Assembly: GCF_004116465.1 (NCBI RefSeq)
Contig: NZ_PDJV01000011.1
Span: 1-64,000 of the forward strand
Reading direction: 5' to 3'
Length of the DNA stretch: 64,000 nucleotides
Source of the DNA: Arcobacter sp. F2176
GTDB lineage: Bacteria > Campylobacterota > Campylobacteria > Campylobacterales > Arcobacteraceae
Of the stretch, positions 36,381 to 44,977 are shown piece by piece. Every line of letters begins with the position of its first letter. The first letter of the stretch is position 1. The translations under genes and the position numbers were made by a program. The notes under the pieces were generated by a model. It saw only the letters and a list, made by a program, of their open reading frames with translations, did no database searches and had not been told where the DNA came from.

Positions 36381-37046
36381 TTATCGTTTGTTTATAATAT
36401 CTTTTTTGATTGTGTCAGTTATAGTTTTAGGTTCACATCTTTTTCTATGGTTAGCATCAACAAAAGCATATATTATTTCATAGTTTTTATTTACAATATA
36501 AGTTCCTGGAAGTGGTAAATCATAAGTACCATTTCTATTTGCTTCTAATATATCTATTTTTTGTTTTTCATATACAGCGATTACTTCATTACTCAAAGTA
36601 TAATTTATACCAAACTCTTTTGCTATAGTATTATTTTTGTCATAAAGAATATCAAATGTAAAAGAGTGTTTTTCTTTTAAATAAGATGATTTATCTTGTG
36701 TTTGAGGACAAAGTGTGATTAATGATGCATTAAAAATTTTTAATTGCGAAACAATCTTTTGCAAGGCAAGTAATTCTAATATAGCATATGGAGACCAAGA
36801 GCCTTCAAAAAAACACAAAACAGTGTATTTATTTTTCTCAACAATATCTTTTATGTTGATAACTTTTCTATCTTGGTTAGAAATAGAGAACTCGGGAATT
36901 TTATTTCCTACTTTTAAAGCTTTGGTAAAACTGTCTGATTCTTCTAATTGTTTAATAGCATTATATAGAGTATCTTGAGTCTCTTTTGGGACTCTTCCTT
37001 GAAATTCTACTAAATAATCTTCTATATCTTTTTCTAGCGTAGGCAT
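36381..37046 (-). CDS. AhpC/TSA peroxiredoxin-like protein without active-site cysteine
   Basis: 221 residues. After a helical N-terminal extension (1-45) comes a thioredoxin-fold AhpC/TSA domain (VGNKIPEFSISNQ, YTVLCFFEGSWSPYAILELLAL). The peroxidatic position of the usual WCPYC-type motif is Ser85 and the next cysteine position is Ala88, so peroxidase chemistry is not expected. The rest of the fold (LPGTYIVNKNYEIIYAFVD) is well kept. Possibly a sensor or binding protein; function unknown. Confidence 0.8.
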   Translation of the reverse strand: MPTLEKDIEDYLVEFQGRVPKETQDTLYNAIKQLEESDSFTKALKVGNKIPEFSISNQDRKVINIKDIVEKNKYTVLCFFEGSWSPYAILELLALQKIVSQLKIFNASLITLCPQTQDKSSYLKEKHSFTFDILYDKNNTIAKEFGINYTLSNEVIAVYEKQKIDILEANRNGTYDLPLPGTYIVNKNYEIIYAFVDANHRKRCEPKTITDTIKKDIINKR

Positions 37047-37180
37047 ATAAGCTCCTTATGTGAAAAGAATATCTCATTTTTTCACAACAAATTATAAAAT
37101 ATTTTGTCAGCATTATAAAGAAAGGAAACTTTAACTTTATTTTATTATAGTACAAATTTACAACATTTTAAGGAATTCTT

Positions 37181-37897
37181 TTGAGTCAAGAAATAATTTT
37201 AGGGCTAATAACCTTTTTTACATCAACAATCGCAGGTGTTGTTGGACTTGGCGGAGGCATGATTTTAATAGCAGTTTTACCTTCTTTTCTGCCTTTAAAT
37301 GCTTTAATCCCAGTACATGGTATAAGCCAAATGACAAGTAATCTAAGTAGAGCAGCCTTTGGATACAAAGATGTAAAATTTGAAGTGATACCAAAGTTTT
37401 TAATTGGTTCAATTGTTGGAATAAGCTTTTTCGCTTCAATTTTATATATTATTTCTTTAGAATATGTGCCTTTATTTATAGGAACTTATATTTTACTTTC
37501 TCTTTGGAGTAAAAAATTCAATGAAAAGTTAAGAAAATACGAAAATTATTATTTGCTTGGATTTTTCCAAACAGGGCTTTCAATAGTTGTAGGGGCAACA
37601 GGACCTCTTACTATGACTCTTTTACTAAAAGACTATGAAGATAAAGATATTGTAGTATCAACAGCTGCTGCCTTGATGAGCATTACTCATATTTTAAAAG
37701 TATTTGCTTTTATGATTTTTGGATTTGTATTTTTTGATTATATTGGAATCTTATTTGCCATGATTATAGGTGCTATTATTGGAAGTTGGACAGGGACAAA
37801 ACTTCGAAATGTAATTGATGGTAAAAAATTTATTATGATACTAAAAGTTTTATTATCACTTTTAGCTGTAAAAGTAATAGTAAGTGCATTTATTTAA
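37181..37897 (+). CDS. TauE/SafE-family permease
   Basis: 238 residues, seven to eight membrane segments. The N-terminal half has the repeat signature GVVGLGGGMILIAVLPSF and the C-terminal half VGATGPLTMTLLL, as in the sulfite-exporter TauE/SafE family. Substrate unknown, probably a sulfur-containing organic anion. TTG start with AAGGA upstream. Confidence 0.87.
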   Translation: MSQEIILGLITFFTSTIAGVVGLGGGMILIAVLPSFLPLNALIPVHGISQMTSNLSRAAFGYKDVKFEVIPKFLIGSIVGISFFASILYIISLEYVPLFIGTYILLSLWSKKFNEKLRKYENYYLLGFFQTGLSIVVGATGPLTMTLLLKDYEDKDIVVSTAAALMSITHILKVFAFMIFGFVFFDYIGILFAMIIGAIIGSWTGTKLRNVIDGKKFIMILKVLLSLLAVKVIVSAFI

Positions 37898-37910
37898 ATA
37901 AGTGCACTTA
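37881..37910. terminator. bidirectional hairpin at convergent gene ends
   Basis: A 30-base near-perfect palindrome centred at 37895/37896 (TAAGTGCATTTATTT against AAATAAGTGCACTTA, one mismatch) covers the last codons of the permease gene and the stop of the small secreted protein gene. Confidence 0.55.
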
Positions 37911-38180
37911 TAAACCTAGATCTTCCAATTCTTTTAAGTTTTTCTCTTCATCTTTTTCTATAGGTGTTTCTTTACTTGCTTTGAACTTCTTTTTTTCTTC
38001 TTTTGCACCTAAGTTGCTTAGATTGTTTGAGTTCATATTTGAAAAAGAGTTATTATTGCCGCTTAATGAATCACTATTCCCACCATGCATATCTATTTTT
38101 TGTGAGTTTGAATCTGAATAAGAATAATTAGCAAATAAGCTAGTAAAAAAAAATGTTGTAAGTATTAAAATGATTTTCAT
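37908..38180 (-). CDS. small exported protein, 90 aa
   Basis: A signal peptide (about residues 1-17, ending FTSLFA-N) is followed by a Ser/Asn-rich region (20-57) and a charged Lys/Glu C-terminus. The mature part is low-complexity and probably unstructured. Family not recognised. It lies 12 bases downstream of the AEC transporter gene and is probably co-transcribed. Confidence 0.65.
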   Translation of the reverse strand: MKIILILTTFFFTSLFANYSYSDSNSQKIDMHGGNSDSLSGNNNSFSNMNSNNLSNLGAKEEKKKFKASKETPIEKDEEKNLKELEDLGL

Positions 38181-38192
38181 AGATTTTCCTTT

Positions 38193-39107
38193 TTAAACAA
38201 AATAATGTAAAACAAAAAGTATACATACCATTGATATAAGCGTTTGAACTGTAATGATTGACGACATCAATCCTATATCCCCACCTAGTTGTCTAGCTAA
38301 AATAAAAGATGAAGGTGCAGTTGGTAAAACACCAAATAAAACTAATATTGAAAGCATCATTCCATCTATTCCAAATATTTTACCAAAAATAAAAATAAAA
38401 ATTGGGAAAATTAGGTGTTTCCCTATTATTGCAATGATCAATTCACTTTTTGAAGATTTAATCTCTTTTATTACAAGTCCAAATCCTACAGATAAAAGTC
38501 CCATTGGAAGTGCGGCATGACTAAGTATCTCTAAAGTATTATTTAAAACAAGTGGCAGATGAATCCCTAGAAAATTTATACCTCCACCAATAATACAAGC
38601 TACTATTAGAGGATTTTTGAAAATAGATTTTAACAAATAAATAAAATCTAATTTATCATTTGAAACATAAAGTGCAAATATTGTTATACACAAAATATTT
38701 ATAAATGGAATTGCAAAGGTAAGTATGATTGCTGATAGTATTAAGCCTTCATTTCCAAAAATTGAGCCAGCTAAAGCTAAAAAAACATAAGTATTAAATC
38801 TAATTGAACCTTGTATAATAGAAGTAAAAGCACTAGGAGATGTTGGTTTGATTTTATTTACAATAATAAGTATAACCATTGTCAAAAATATTGCTAAAAG
38901 AGCAGAACCCACAAATCCTAAACTATTATCTGAGTCTAAAGAAGCACTTGAAAGTTTATAAATTAAAAGTGAAGGCATCAATACATAATAAGTTAGTTTA
39001 TCAGCTTGTGGCCAAAACTCATGAGAAGGGAATTTTATTCTTTTAAAAAAATATCCTATTAGAATAAGACTAAATACAGGAATGAGTGCTGAAAATATAT
39101 GTATCAT
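38193..39107 (-). CDS. AEC-family (auxin efflux carrier-type) transporter
   Basis: 304 residues with about ten membrane segments in two similar halves; the first half begins ALIPVFSLILIGYFFKRI and the second half has SVGFGLVIKEI and GVLPTAPSSFILARQLGGD, as in the AEC permease family. These export small organic acids or amino acids; the substrate here cannot be told. Confidence 0.88.
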   Translation of the reverse strand: MIHIFSALIPVFSLILIGYFFKRIKFPSHEFWPQADKLTYYVLMPSLLIYKLSSASLDSDNSLGFVGSALLAIFLTMVILIIVNKIKPTSPSAFTSIIQGSIRFNTYVFLALAGSIFGNEGLILSAIILTFAIPFINILCITIFALYVSNDKLDFIYLLKSIFKNPLIVACIIGGGINFLGIHLPLVLNNTLEILSHAALPMGLLSVGFGLVIKEIKSSKSELIIAIIGKHLIFPIFIFIFGKIFGIDGMMLSILVLFGVLPTAPSSFILARQLGGDIGLMSSIITVQTLISMVCILFVLHYFV

Positions 39108-39226
39108 AAAAATTCTTTCTATTTAATATTGCATAGAATATTATCATATTAACCATAAATTATTAAGAAACCCACTTTAAAGCCTCCCCAAGATGCTAAA
39201 ATTTTTTTTTGCAAAAGGAGAACATA

Positions 39227-40663
39227 ATGTTAGCAGAAATAAATACATTCCTAAATGACCTTATTTGGGGATCGATTTTAATTTACGTACTACCTATTCT
39301 TGGTATCTTTTTCACAGTAAGTTCTAGATTTGTACAATTTAGATACTTCTTTAAGATGTTTCACATTTTAAGAGAAACAGCTCATGATAAAGAAGGACAT
39401 ATTAGTTCATTTCAAGCTTTAATGTTAAGTGTTGCTGGTCGTGTTGGTGGTGGAAACATCGCTGGAGTTGCAGTTGCTATCACACTTGGTGGAGCTGGTT
39501 CTGTATTTTGGATGTGGGTTATTGGACTTGTTGGAATGGCAACAAGTTTCTTTGAGTGTTCATTGGCACAACTGTATAAAGAAAAAGATGGCATAGATTC
39601 TGGAGTATATAGAGGTGGACCTGCTTATTATGCAACTAAAGCATTAGGTCAAAGATGGTTAGGTGTTATCATTTCTATTTTACTTATGATTACATTTGGT
39701 TTTGCATTTAATGCAACTCAATCATTTATTATCTCAACTTCATTTGAAGCAACATTTGACATTCCTACTTGGATTTCAGGAATTGTTTTAACAATTGTTT
39801 TTGGACTTACAATTTTTGGTGGAGTAAAAAGAATTGCTAGAATGTCAGAAGTAATAGTTCCTGTTATGGCAGGAAGTTATTTACTTATTGCTCTTGTTGT
39901 TATTGTTTTAAATATAGGTGAAATCCCAGGTTTAATTAATATGATTATAACAGAAGCATTTAATCCAAGTTCTGCAATTGGTGGTGGTATTGGTGCTGTT
40001 ATTTTACAAGGTGCAAAAAGAGGAATGTTTTCAAATGAAGCTGGTCTAGGTTCTGCTCCAAATGTTGCTGCAGTTGCTTATGTTGGACATCCAGTTCAAC
40101 AAGGGATTGTACAATCATTTTCTGTATTTATTGATACAATTATTTTATGTTCTTGTACAGCATTTATTATTCTTTTATCAGGTGTTTACACTCCAGGTGA
40201 AGAAGGTGTTCAAGGTGTTTTATTAACTCAAAATGCCTTAATCGAACAAGTAGGACCATTAGGTGGTTACTTTGTTACAATCGCCTTATTCTTATTTGGA
40301 TTTTCTTCAATGATTTATAACTATTATTTAGCTGAAAATAGTTTAAACTTCTTTAGTAAAGGAAATAAAACTGCCTTTAATATATTTAAAGTTATTTGTA
40401 TAACTTTAATTATTTGGGGTTCATTTCAAGATTTAGGTTCAATTTTCTCATTTGCTGATTTATCAATGGGATTATTAGCAGTTATCAATATGACTGTAAT
40501 TGCATTATTATATAAACCTGTTTTACAATTAATCAAAGGTTATGAAAGACAAGTAAAAGAAGGGAAAGTTCCTGTTCTTAGATATAATGATTACAATGAA
40601 TTTAAAATCGATAAAGCTATTTGGAAAGAGATTGTTGATAATATTAACGATAAAAAATCATAA
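39227..40663 (+). CDS. alanine or glycine:sodium symporter (AGCS family)
   Basis: 478 residues from the ATG at 39227, which has AAAGGAG six bases upstream; an upstream TTG at 39209 would put that site inside the gene. The family signatures are VGGGNIAGVAVAITLGGAG near residue 80, the FWMWVIGLVGMATSF helix and GAKRGMFSNEAGLGSAPNVA in the middle. Eleven or so membrane segments. It imports alanine or glycine with sodium. A terminator follows. Confidence 0.93.
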   Translation: MLAEINTFLNDLIWGSILIYVLPILGIFFTVSSRFVQFRYFFKMFHILRETAHDKEGHISSFQALMLSVAGRVGGGNIAGVAVAITLGGAGSVFWMWVIGLVGMATSFFECSLAQLYKEKDGIDSGVYRGGPAYYATKALGQRWLGVIISILLMITFGFAFNATQSFIISTSFEATFDIPTWISGIVLTIVFGLTIFGGVKRIARMSEVIVPVMAGSYLLIALVVIVLNIGEIPGLINMIITEAFNPSSAIGGGIGAVILQGAKRGMFSNEAGLGSAPNVAAVAYVGHPVQQGIVQSFSVFIDTIILCSCTAFIILLSGVYTPGEEGVQGVLLTQNALIEQVGPLGGYFVTIALFLFGFSSMIYNYYLAENSLNFFSKGNKTAFNIFKVICITLIIWGSFQDLGSIFSFADLSMGLLAVINMTVIALLYKPVLQLIKGYERQVKEGKVPVLRYNDYNEFKIDKAIWKEIVDNINDKKS

Positions 40664-40665
40664 AT

Positions 40666-40694
40666 AAAAAGTGTGAGTTAATTCTCACACTTTT
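40666..40694 (+). terminator. terminator after the AGCS symporter gene
   Basis: AAAAGTGTGAG pairs perfectly with CTCACACTTTT (40684-40694) around a 6-base loop; TTTTCTTTTC follows. Confidence 0.85.
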
Positions 40695-40711
40695 CTTTTC
40701 AAGGAAAACAA

Positions 40712-41836
40712 GTGTTTAATAAAGATGGAATTCCATTTTTTATAATAATGATACCTTTTTTATGTATCATTTTTTGCGCATTTTTTATTAGTTCATACTA
40801 TATGAAAGTCTCAGAAAAAAATTTTCAAGATGATGTGAAAATTCTAATTCAAACATATCCCAAAAAATATTTTAGTACCAAAGTAATACAAGAAGTTATA
40901 CAAGACAAAAAAGTAGTTTATGAAAAGAATAAATCAGATTTTTTATATTTTATAAAAGTTGTGACTTTATGTGTTTTGTGTTTTATGGCTTTATTTACTT
41001 TCCTTATGACTTCTATTGTAAAAGATATTGTCAACAAATACATGAGTAAAGTAAAAAATGAACAAAATAAATTAAAAAATCTAAATGAAACCTTATCTTC
41101 AAAAGTAGCTTTTGGAATAGAAGAAGGAAAAAGAAAAGATAAAGCAATCTTAGAACAATCAAAAATGGCAAAAGTTGGTTCAATGATTTCTATGATAGCT
41201 CACCAATGGAGGCAACCTTTAAGTGAATTGTCAGGTGTTTTGATGGAGTTAGAAACTGCAACAAGATTTAAGAAAGTCGATGAAAAACATATTTTAAATT
41301 CTATAGATAGAAGTAATGATATGATTGAATTTATGTCAAATACCATAGATGATTTTAGAAATTTTTATAAACCAGATAAGAAAAAAGAGTATTTTAATAT
41401 AAGTGATGCTTGTAAAAAAGCTATAAATTTAGTAGATGCAACATTACATAATTTATCAATAGATTTAATATTTGATATAAAAAAAGATAAAAAAATATTT
41501 GGTTATCCAACAGAATATTCGCAAGTTATTTTAAATCTAATTAGCAATGCAAAAGATATATTAGTAGAAAAACAAATAAAAGACCCAAAGATTAATCTTA
41601 CTATTACCTCAAGAGGTATGCAAAGCATAGTAACTATAAAAGATAATGCAGGTGGAATTGGTGAAGAAAATCTTGATTTGATTTTTGACCCTTATTATAG
41701 TACAAAAGATTCTTCTAAAGGAACAGGACTTGGTTTATATATTTCAAAATTGATTATTGAAAAAAACATGGGTGGTGAACTTAGTGTGCAAAATGATGAA
41801 GAAGGTGCTGTTTTTAAAGTAATAGTGTTAGGATAG
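40712..41836 (+). CDS. membrane sensor histidine kinase
   Basis: 374 residues, GTG start with AAGGA upstream. Two membrane segments (about 8-28 and 82-102) enclose a short periplasmic loop of about 50 residues, too small for a known sensor fold. After a coiled-coil linker come the H box (MIAHQWRQPLSE, His164) and the HATPase domain with N box (LNLISNAKD), KDNAGGIG and GTGLGLYISK. It is of the HWRQP type common in Campylobacterota. The partner regulator starts 2 bases later. Confidence 0.92.
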   Translation: MFNKDGIPFFIIMIPFLCIIFCAFFISSYYMKVSEKNFQDDVKILIQTYPKKYFSTKVIQEVIQDKKVVYEKNKSDFLYFIKVVTLCVLCFMALFTFLMTSIVKDIVNKYMSKVKNEQNKLKNLNETLSSKVAFGIEEGKRKDKAILEQSKMAKVGSMISMIAHQWRQPLSELSGVLMELETATRFKKVDEKHILNSIDRSNDMIEFMSNTIDDFRNFYKPDKKKEYFNISDACKKAINLVDATLHNLSIDLIFDIKKDKKIFGYPTEYSQVILNLISNAKDILVEKQIKDPKINLTITSRGMQSIVTIKDNAGGIGEENLDLIFDPYYSTKDSSKGTGLGLYISKLIIEKNMGGELSVQNDEEGAVFKVIVLG

Positions 41837-41838
41837 AT

Positions 41839-42525
41839 ATGGATAATGAATTATTAAAAGAAAAATTAAAAGATATAAGTATTTTATGTGTTGAAGATGA
41901 AGATGGAATTAGAGAGTTTCTTGTAAGTACTTTGAAGTATTATTTTAAAGAAGTGTATGAAGCTAGAAATGGTTTAGAAGCTTTAGAAATGTATGAAGAA
42001 TACAGACCTAAAATAATTTTAAGTGATATAGAAATGCCAAAAATGAATGGTCTTGATTTTGTAAAAAAAGTACGACAAAATGACATATCAACTTCTATTA
42101 TTATGCTTACTGCTTATTCTAATGAAGAGTATCTTATGAATTTGATAAATTTAAATATTGACCATTTTATTTTAAAACCTTTAAATTCAAAAAAATTAAA
42201 TGAAGCTTTGAATAAGTACATAGAAAGAAACTTTTCAGAGCAAATATCACTAAGTGAGAATTTAAAACTTGACTTATCAAAAAGAGAGTTGATTTTTGAT
42301 GATTCTACAATAATTCCTTTACGAAAAAGAGAAAATGATTTTTTAAATCTTTTATATAAAAATAAAAATTCAATAACAACATACGAACAAATCGAGATAG
42401 AGTTATGGCAAGATAAAATTATGACAAGTCATGCTTTGAAGTCTTTTATAAAAGAGCTTAGAAATAAAATGCCAACAAATATTATCAAAAATATTTCACA
42501 AGCAGGATATATTTTAGAAAATTGA
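41839..42525 (+). CDS. response regulator with winged-helix output domain
   Basis: 228 residues. The receiver domain has the acidic pair in VEDEDG (19-22), the phosphoacceptor Asp63 in LSDIEMPKMNG, a Thr in MLTAYS and Lys in LKPL. The C-terminal part (LDLSKRELIFDD, FLNLLYKNK, SFIKELRNKM, SQAGYIL) matches OmpR-type winged helices, somewhat diverged. Cognate partner of the kinase just upstream; target genes unknown. Confidence 0.92.
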   Translation: MDNELLKEKLKDISILCVEDEDGIREFLVSTLKYYFKEVYEARNGLEALEMYEEYRPKIILSDIEMPKMNGLDFVKKVRQNDISTSIIMLTAYSNEEYLMNLINLNIDHFILKPLNSKKLNEALNKYIERNFSEQISLSENLKLDLSKRELIFDDSTIIPLRKRENDFLNLLYKNKNSITTYEQIEIELWQDKIMTSHALKSFIKELRNKMPTNIIKNISQAGYILEN

Positions 42526-42543
42526 AAATATTAAATTTTTTGA

Positions 42544-42549
42544 TATAAT
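42544..42549 (+). promoter_or_regulatory. -10 element of the hypothetical membrane protein gene
   Basis: TATAAT in TTTTTGATATAATA, 26 bases before the ATG. Confidence 0.5.
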
Positions 42550-42575
42550 ATTAAAAATTTCAAGAAAGATAGAGT

Positions 42576-43400
42576 ATGCAGTTTTTTAAAACACATTGGA
42601 ATAAAATCTTAATTTTGTGCTTTTCCATTGCAATAATATTTTTTGCCTTTTCATATATATTAGATATTAAAGGAAAGGAACTAGTTGATAAAAGTTTTAA
42701 CCAATCTGTAATAGTCTTTGGTAGTGCAAAAGCTCTAAATGCTGTTATTTCACTAGCCCAAGGTACTGAGCTTGATTTGCCTTTTTTTACAGTTGCTATT
42801 GGGGAAGTTTTAGATCCTATAAATGACTTAATCGAACAATTCTCTTTAGTAATGCTTGCTAGTATGGTTTCCCTTGGTATTCAAAAAATCATGATGAATT
42901 TTGTAACTGCTGATATTTATAATTATATTTTACTTTTTTCAATTCTTATTTTAAATCTTTGGATGTTTTTTAGATTTACAAAAGATGAAAGATTTAGAAC
43001 GCTATTTTTTAAAATCACAGTGATACTTATTTTTCTTCGTTTTGCAGTTCCACTTATAGGATTAGCCAATGATTTTGTTTATAATAATTTTGTTAAACAA
43101 GAATATAATATCCAAGAGTTAAATCAAGATATTGTAAAAGTAAAAGATGATGTAAATGAAGTGACCAAAAATACAATAGAAAATAAAGAAGATAGTTCTT
43201 TTTTTACTAAAATCACAGAAAAATTTGACTCAAGTTATTATGATAAAAAAATAGAAGAGTATAAAAAGGCTGTGGATAAGTCAAGTGATTATATAGTAGC
43301 TTTAATTATCGCTTTTGTTTTTCAAACTATTCTTCTACCTATTATTTTCCTTTTTATTCTTTATCATTTTGTAAGAGGAATTTTTAATCTGGGGAAATAA
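42576..43400 (+). CDS. hypothetical membrane protein, 274 aa
   Basis: Membrane segments lie near residues 10-29, 85-103, 110-131, 145-165 and 242-268. A soluble, coiled-coil-like region (about 180-235, IQELNQDIVKVKDDVNEVTK) sits before the last segment. The motif FGSAKALNAVISLAQGTELD near 50-70 is distinctive. No family recognised. It has its own -10 and is not obviously part of the two-component operon. Confidence 0.7.
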   Translation: MQFFKTHWNKILILCFSIAIIFFAFSYILDIKGKELVDKSFNQSVIVFGSAKALNAVISLAQGTELDLPFFTVAIGEVLDPINDLIEQFSLVMLASMVSLGIQKIMMNFVTADIYNYILLFSILILNLWMFFRFTKDERFRTLFFKITVILIFLRFAVPLIGLANDFVYNNFVKQEYNIQELNQDIVKVKDDVNEVTKNTIENKEDSSFFTKITEKFDSSYYDKKIEEYKKAVDKSSDYIVALIIAFVFQTILLPIIFLFILYHFVRGIFNLGK

Positions 43401-43496
43401 GCTTTAAACTGTCCTTGTAAAATATTAAAATCTGTATCTTTTAAAAAGGACAATTTAATGATAGTATTCTTTTATATTTAAGATAAAAGGAATATT

Positions 43497-43946
43497 ATGA
43501 CAAATAAAATAAATTTAAAAAAATCAAATCCAACTATATTTAACAAAGTAATTGAATTAAATAATGAAGTTAAATTACTTATAAAAAAAGCAAATATAGA
43601 AGAGAGCTTTTTTCATCTTTTATTGTTAAGAGTTTCTCAAATAAATGGTTGTGCTTATTGTCTTAGAATGCATACTAAAGATGCACTTGATTGTGGTGAG
43701 AGTATAGAAAGAATAAGTGTCATACCTGCATGGAGAGAAACGCAATATTTCAACGAAAAAGAAAGAGCTAGTTTGTCTTTAGTTGAAGCTATAAGTAATA
43801 TCATACAAGGACAAGTTCCCAATGAAGTTTATGAAGATGTAAAAGAGGTTTTAAACGAAGATGAAATTGCAGCTGTTGAATGGTCAGCAATCACAATGAA
43901 TACATTAAATAGAATAGCAATAGCAAGTCGATATGAAGTTAAATAA
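43497..43946 (+). CDS. AhpD-like carboxymuconolactone decarboxylase-family protein
   Basis: 149 residues, all helical. The redox signature CAYCLRMHTKDA (CxxC then His) is that of AhpD/YcnD-type alkylhydroperoxidase-like proteins, preceded by LLLRVSQINGC. It probably acts in peroxide or thiol redox chemistry. It is one of two CMD-fold proteins in the window; the other (57200) lacks the CxxC. Confidence 0.88.
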   Translation: MTNKINLKKSNPTIFNKVIELNNEVKLLIKKANIEESFFHLLLLRVSQINGCAYCLRMHTKDALDCGESIERISVIPAWRETQYFNEKERASLSLVEAISNIIQGQVPNEVYEDVKEVLNEDEIAAVEWSAITMNTLNRIAIASRYEVK

Positions 43947-44032
43947 TAGTTAAAAGTTTTGTTGAGTTTGATTCTCAAAAAAAAGTAAAATGATGTTATG
44001 ATTCTAAAAATTATTTTACACAAAGAGAAAAA

Positions 44033-44962
44033 TTGAACTACAAAAAAGCATTACTTTTTCCATTTATTTTATTATTATTTATTGCTATTTTTTATAATTT
44101 TAAAAAAGAGATTAGTTTCTCTTTTTACCATTGGGAAAATAGCTATAATTTACAAAATAACCAAAAGAAACTTTATATAAAAGTTTTAGATATAAACTAT
44201 TCAAATAAACTAGAAATAATAAAAACAAAATTTATAACTAAACCAACAAAAGGTTTTGTGCCTGTTATATATATCACAAATAAAGCTATGGGGCAGGAGC
44301 CTTTAAGTTTGATGGTAAAAAAGGTTTTAAATAACTTAAAAGATATACCTTATTCTTATGATGAAATACAAATTGATTGTGATTGGTCTCTTTCAACAAA
44401 GGCAAAATATTTTGATTTTTTAAGAGAAATAAAACTAAAAAGCAATAAAAAACTTAGTGTTACTATACGATTACATCAAATAAAATATGCAAAAAAAACT
44501 GGAATCCCGCCAGTTGATTATGGAGTTTTGATGTATTATAATATGTCTGATATCGCAAATTTTAATACCAAAAACTCAATTTTAGATAATGATGTTGCAA
44601 GACAATATCATTATAATTTTGACATTTATCCCTTAAAATTAAAACTTGCCTTGCCTTTGTACTCTCAAGGTGTACAATTTAGAAATAAAAAAGCAATAGA
44701 TATATTTGAGGGCTTAGAAAAAAAGGATTTTGCACAAAATTTTACTCTCATAAAAAAAAACTTTTATGAAGTAAATAAAAGCTTTTATTTTAAAGGTAGA
44801 TACATCTATAAAGGGGATATTTTAAGGTTCGAAGATTCAAATTTTGAAGACTTAAAAGTAGCGATGGATGATTTTTTTGAGCTTGCAAAAAATCCTTTTT
44901 ATGAGGTGATATTTTATACAATAAAATATAAAGACAAATATGATTTAAATAAATTAAAGTAA
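44033..44962 (+). CDS. DUF3142-like membrane-anchored protein
   Basis: 309 residues, TTG start. An N-terminal hydrophobic segment (6-23) anchors or exports it. The rest reads as a TIM-barrel: FYHWENSY, KLYIKVLDINY, VPVIYITNKAM, YDEIQIDCDWSLSTKAKYF, LSVTIRLHQIKY and VDYGVLMYYNMS are consecutive strand regions, resembling DUF3142 proteins. Acidic residues in EIQIDCDW could be catalytic. The 857-residue gene follows after 15 bases, so the two form an operon. Confidence 0.65.
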   Translation: MNYKKALLFPFILLLFIAIFYNFKKEISFSFYHWENSYNLQNNQKKLYIKVLDINYSNKLEIIKTKFITKPTKGFVPVIYITNKAMGQEPLSLMVKKVLNNLKDIPYSYDEIQIDCDWSLSTKAKYFDFLREIKLKSNKKLSVTIRLHQIKYAKKTGIPPVDYGVLMYYNMSDIANFNTKNSILDNDVARQYHYNFDIYPLKLKLALPLYSQGVQFRNKKAIDIFEGLEKKDFAQNFTLIKKNFYEVNKSFYFKGRYIYKGDILRFEDSNFEDLKVAMDDFFELAKNPFYEVIFYTIKYKDKYDLNKLK

Positions 44963-44977
44963 GAAGGAATATTTATA

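Noticed and set aside
39209-39226. Upstream TTG start for the AGCS symporter
   Set aside because: The AAAGGAG at 39214-39220 must lie before the start, which fits the ATG at 39227.
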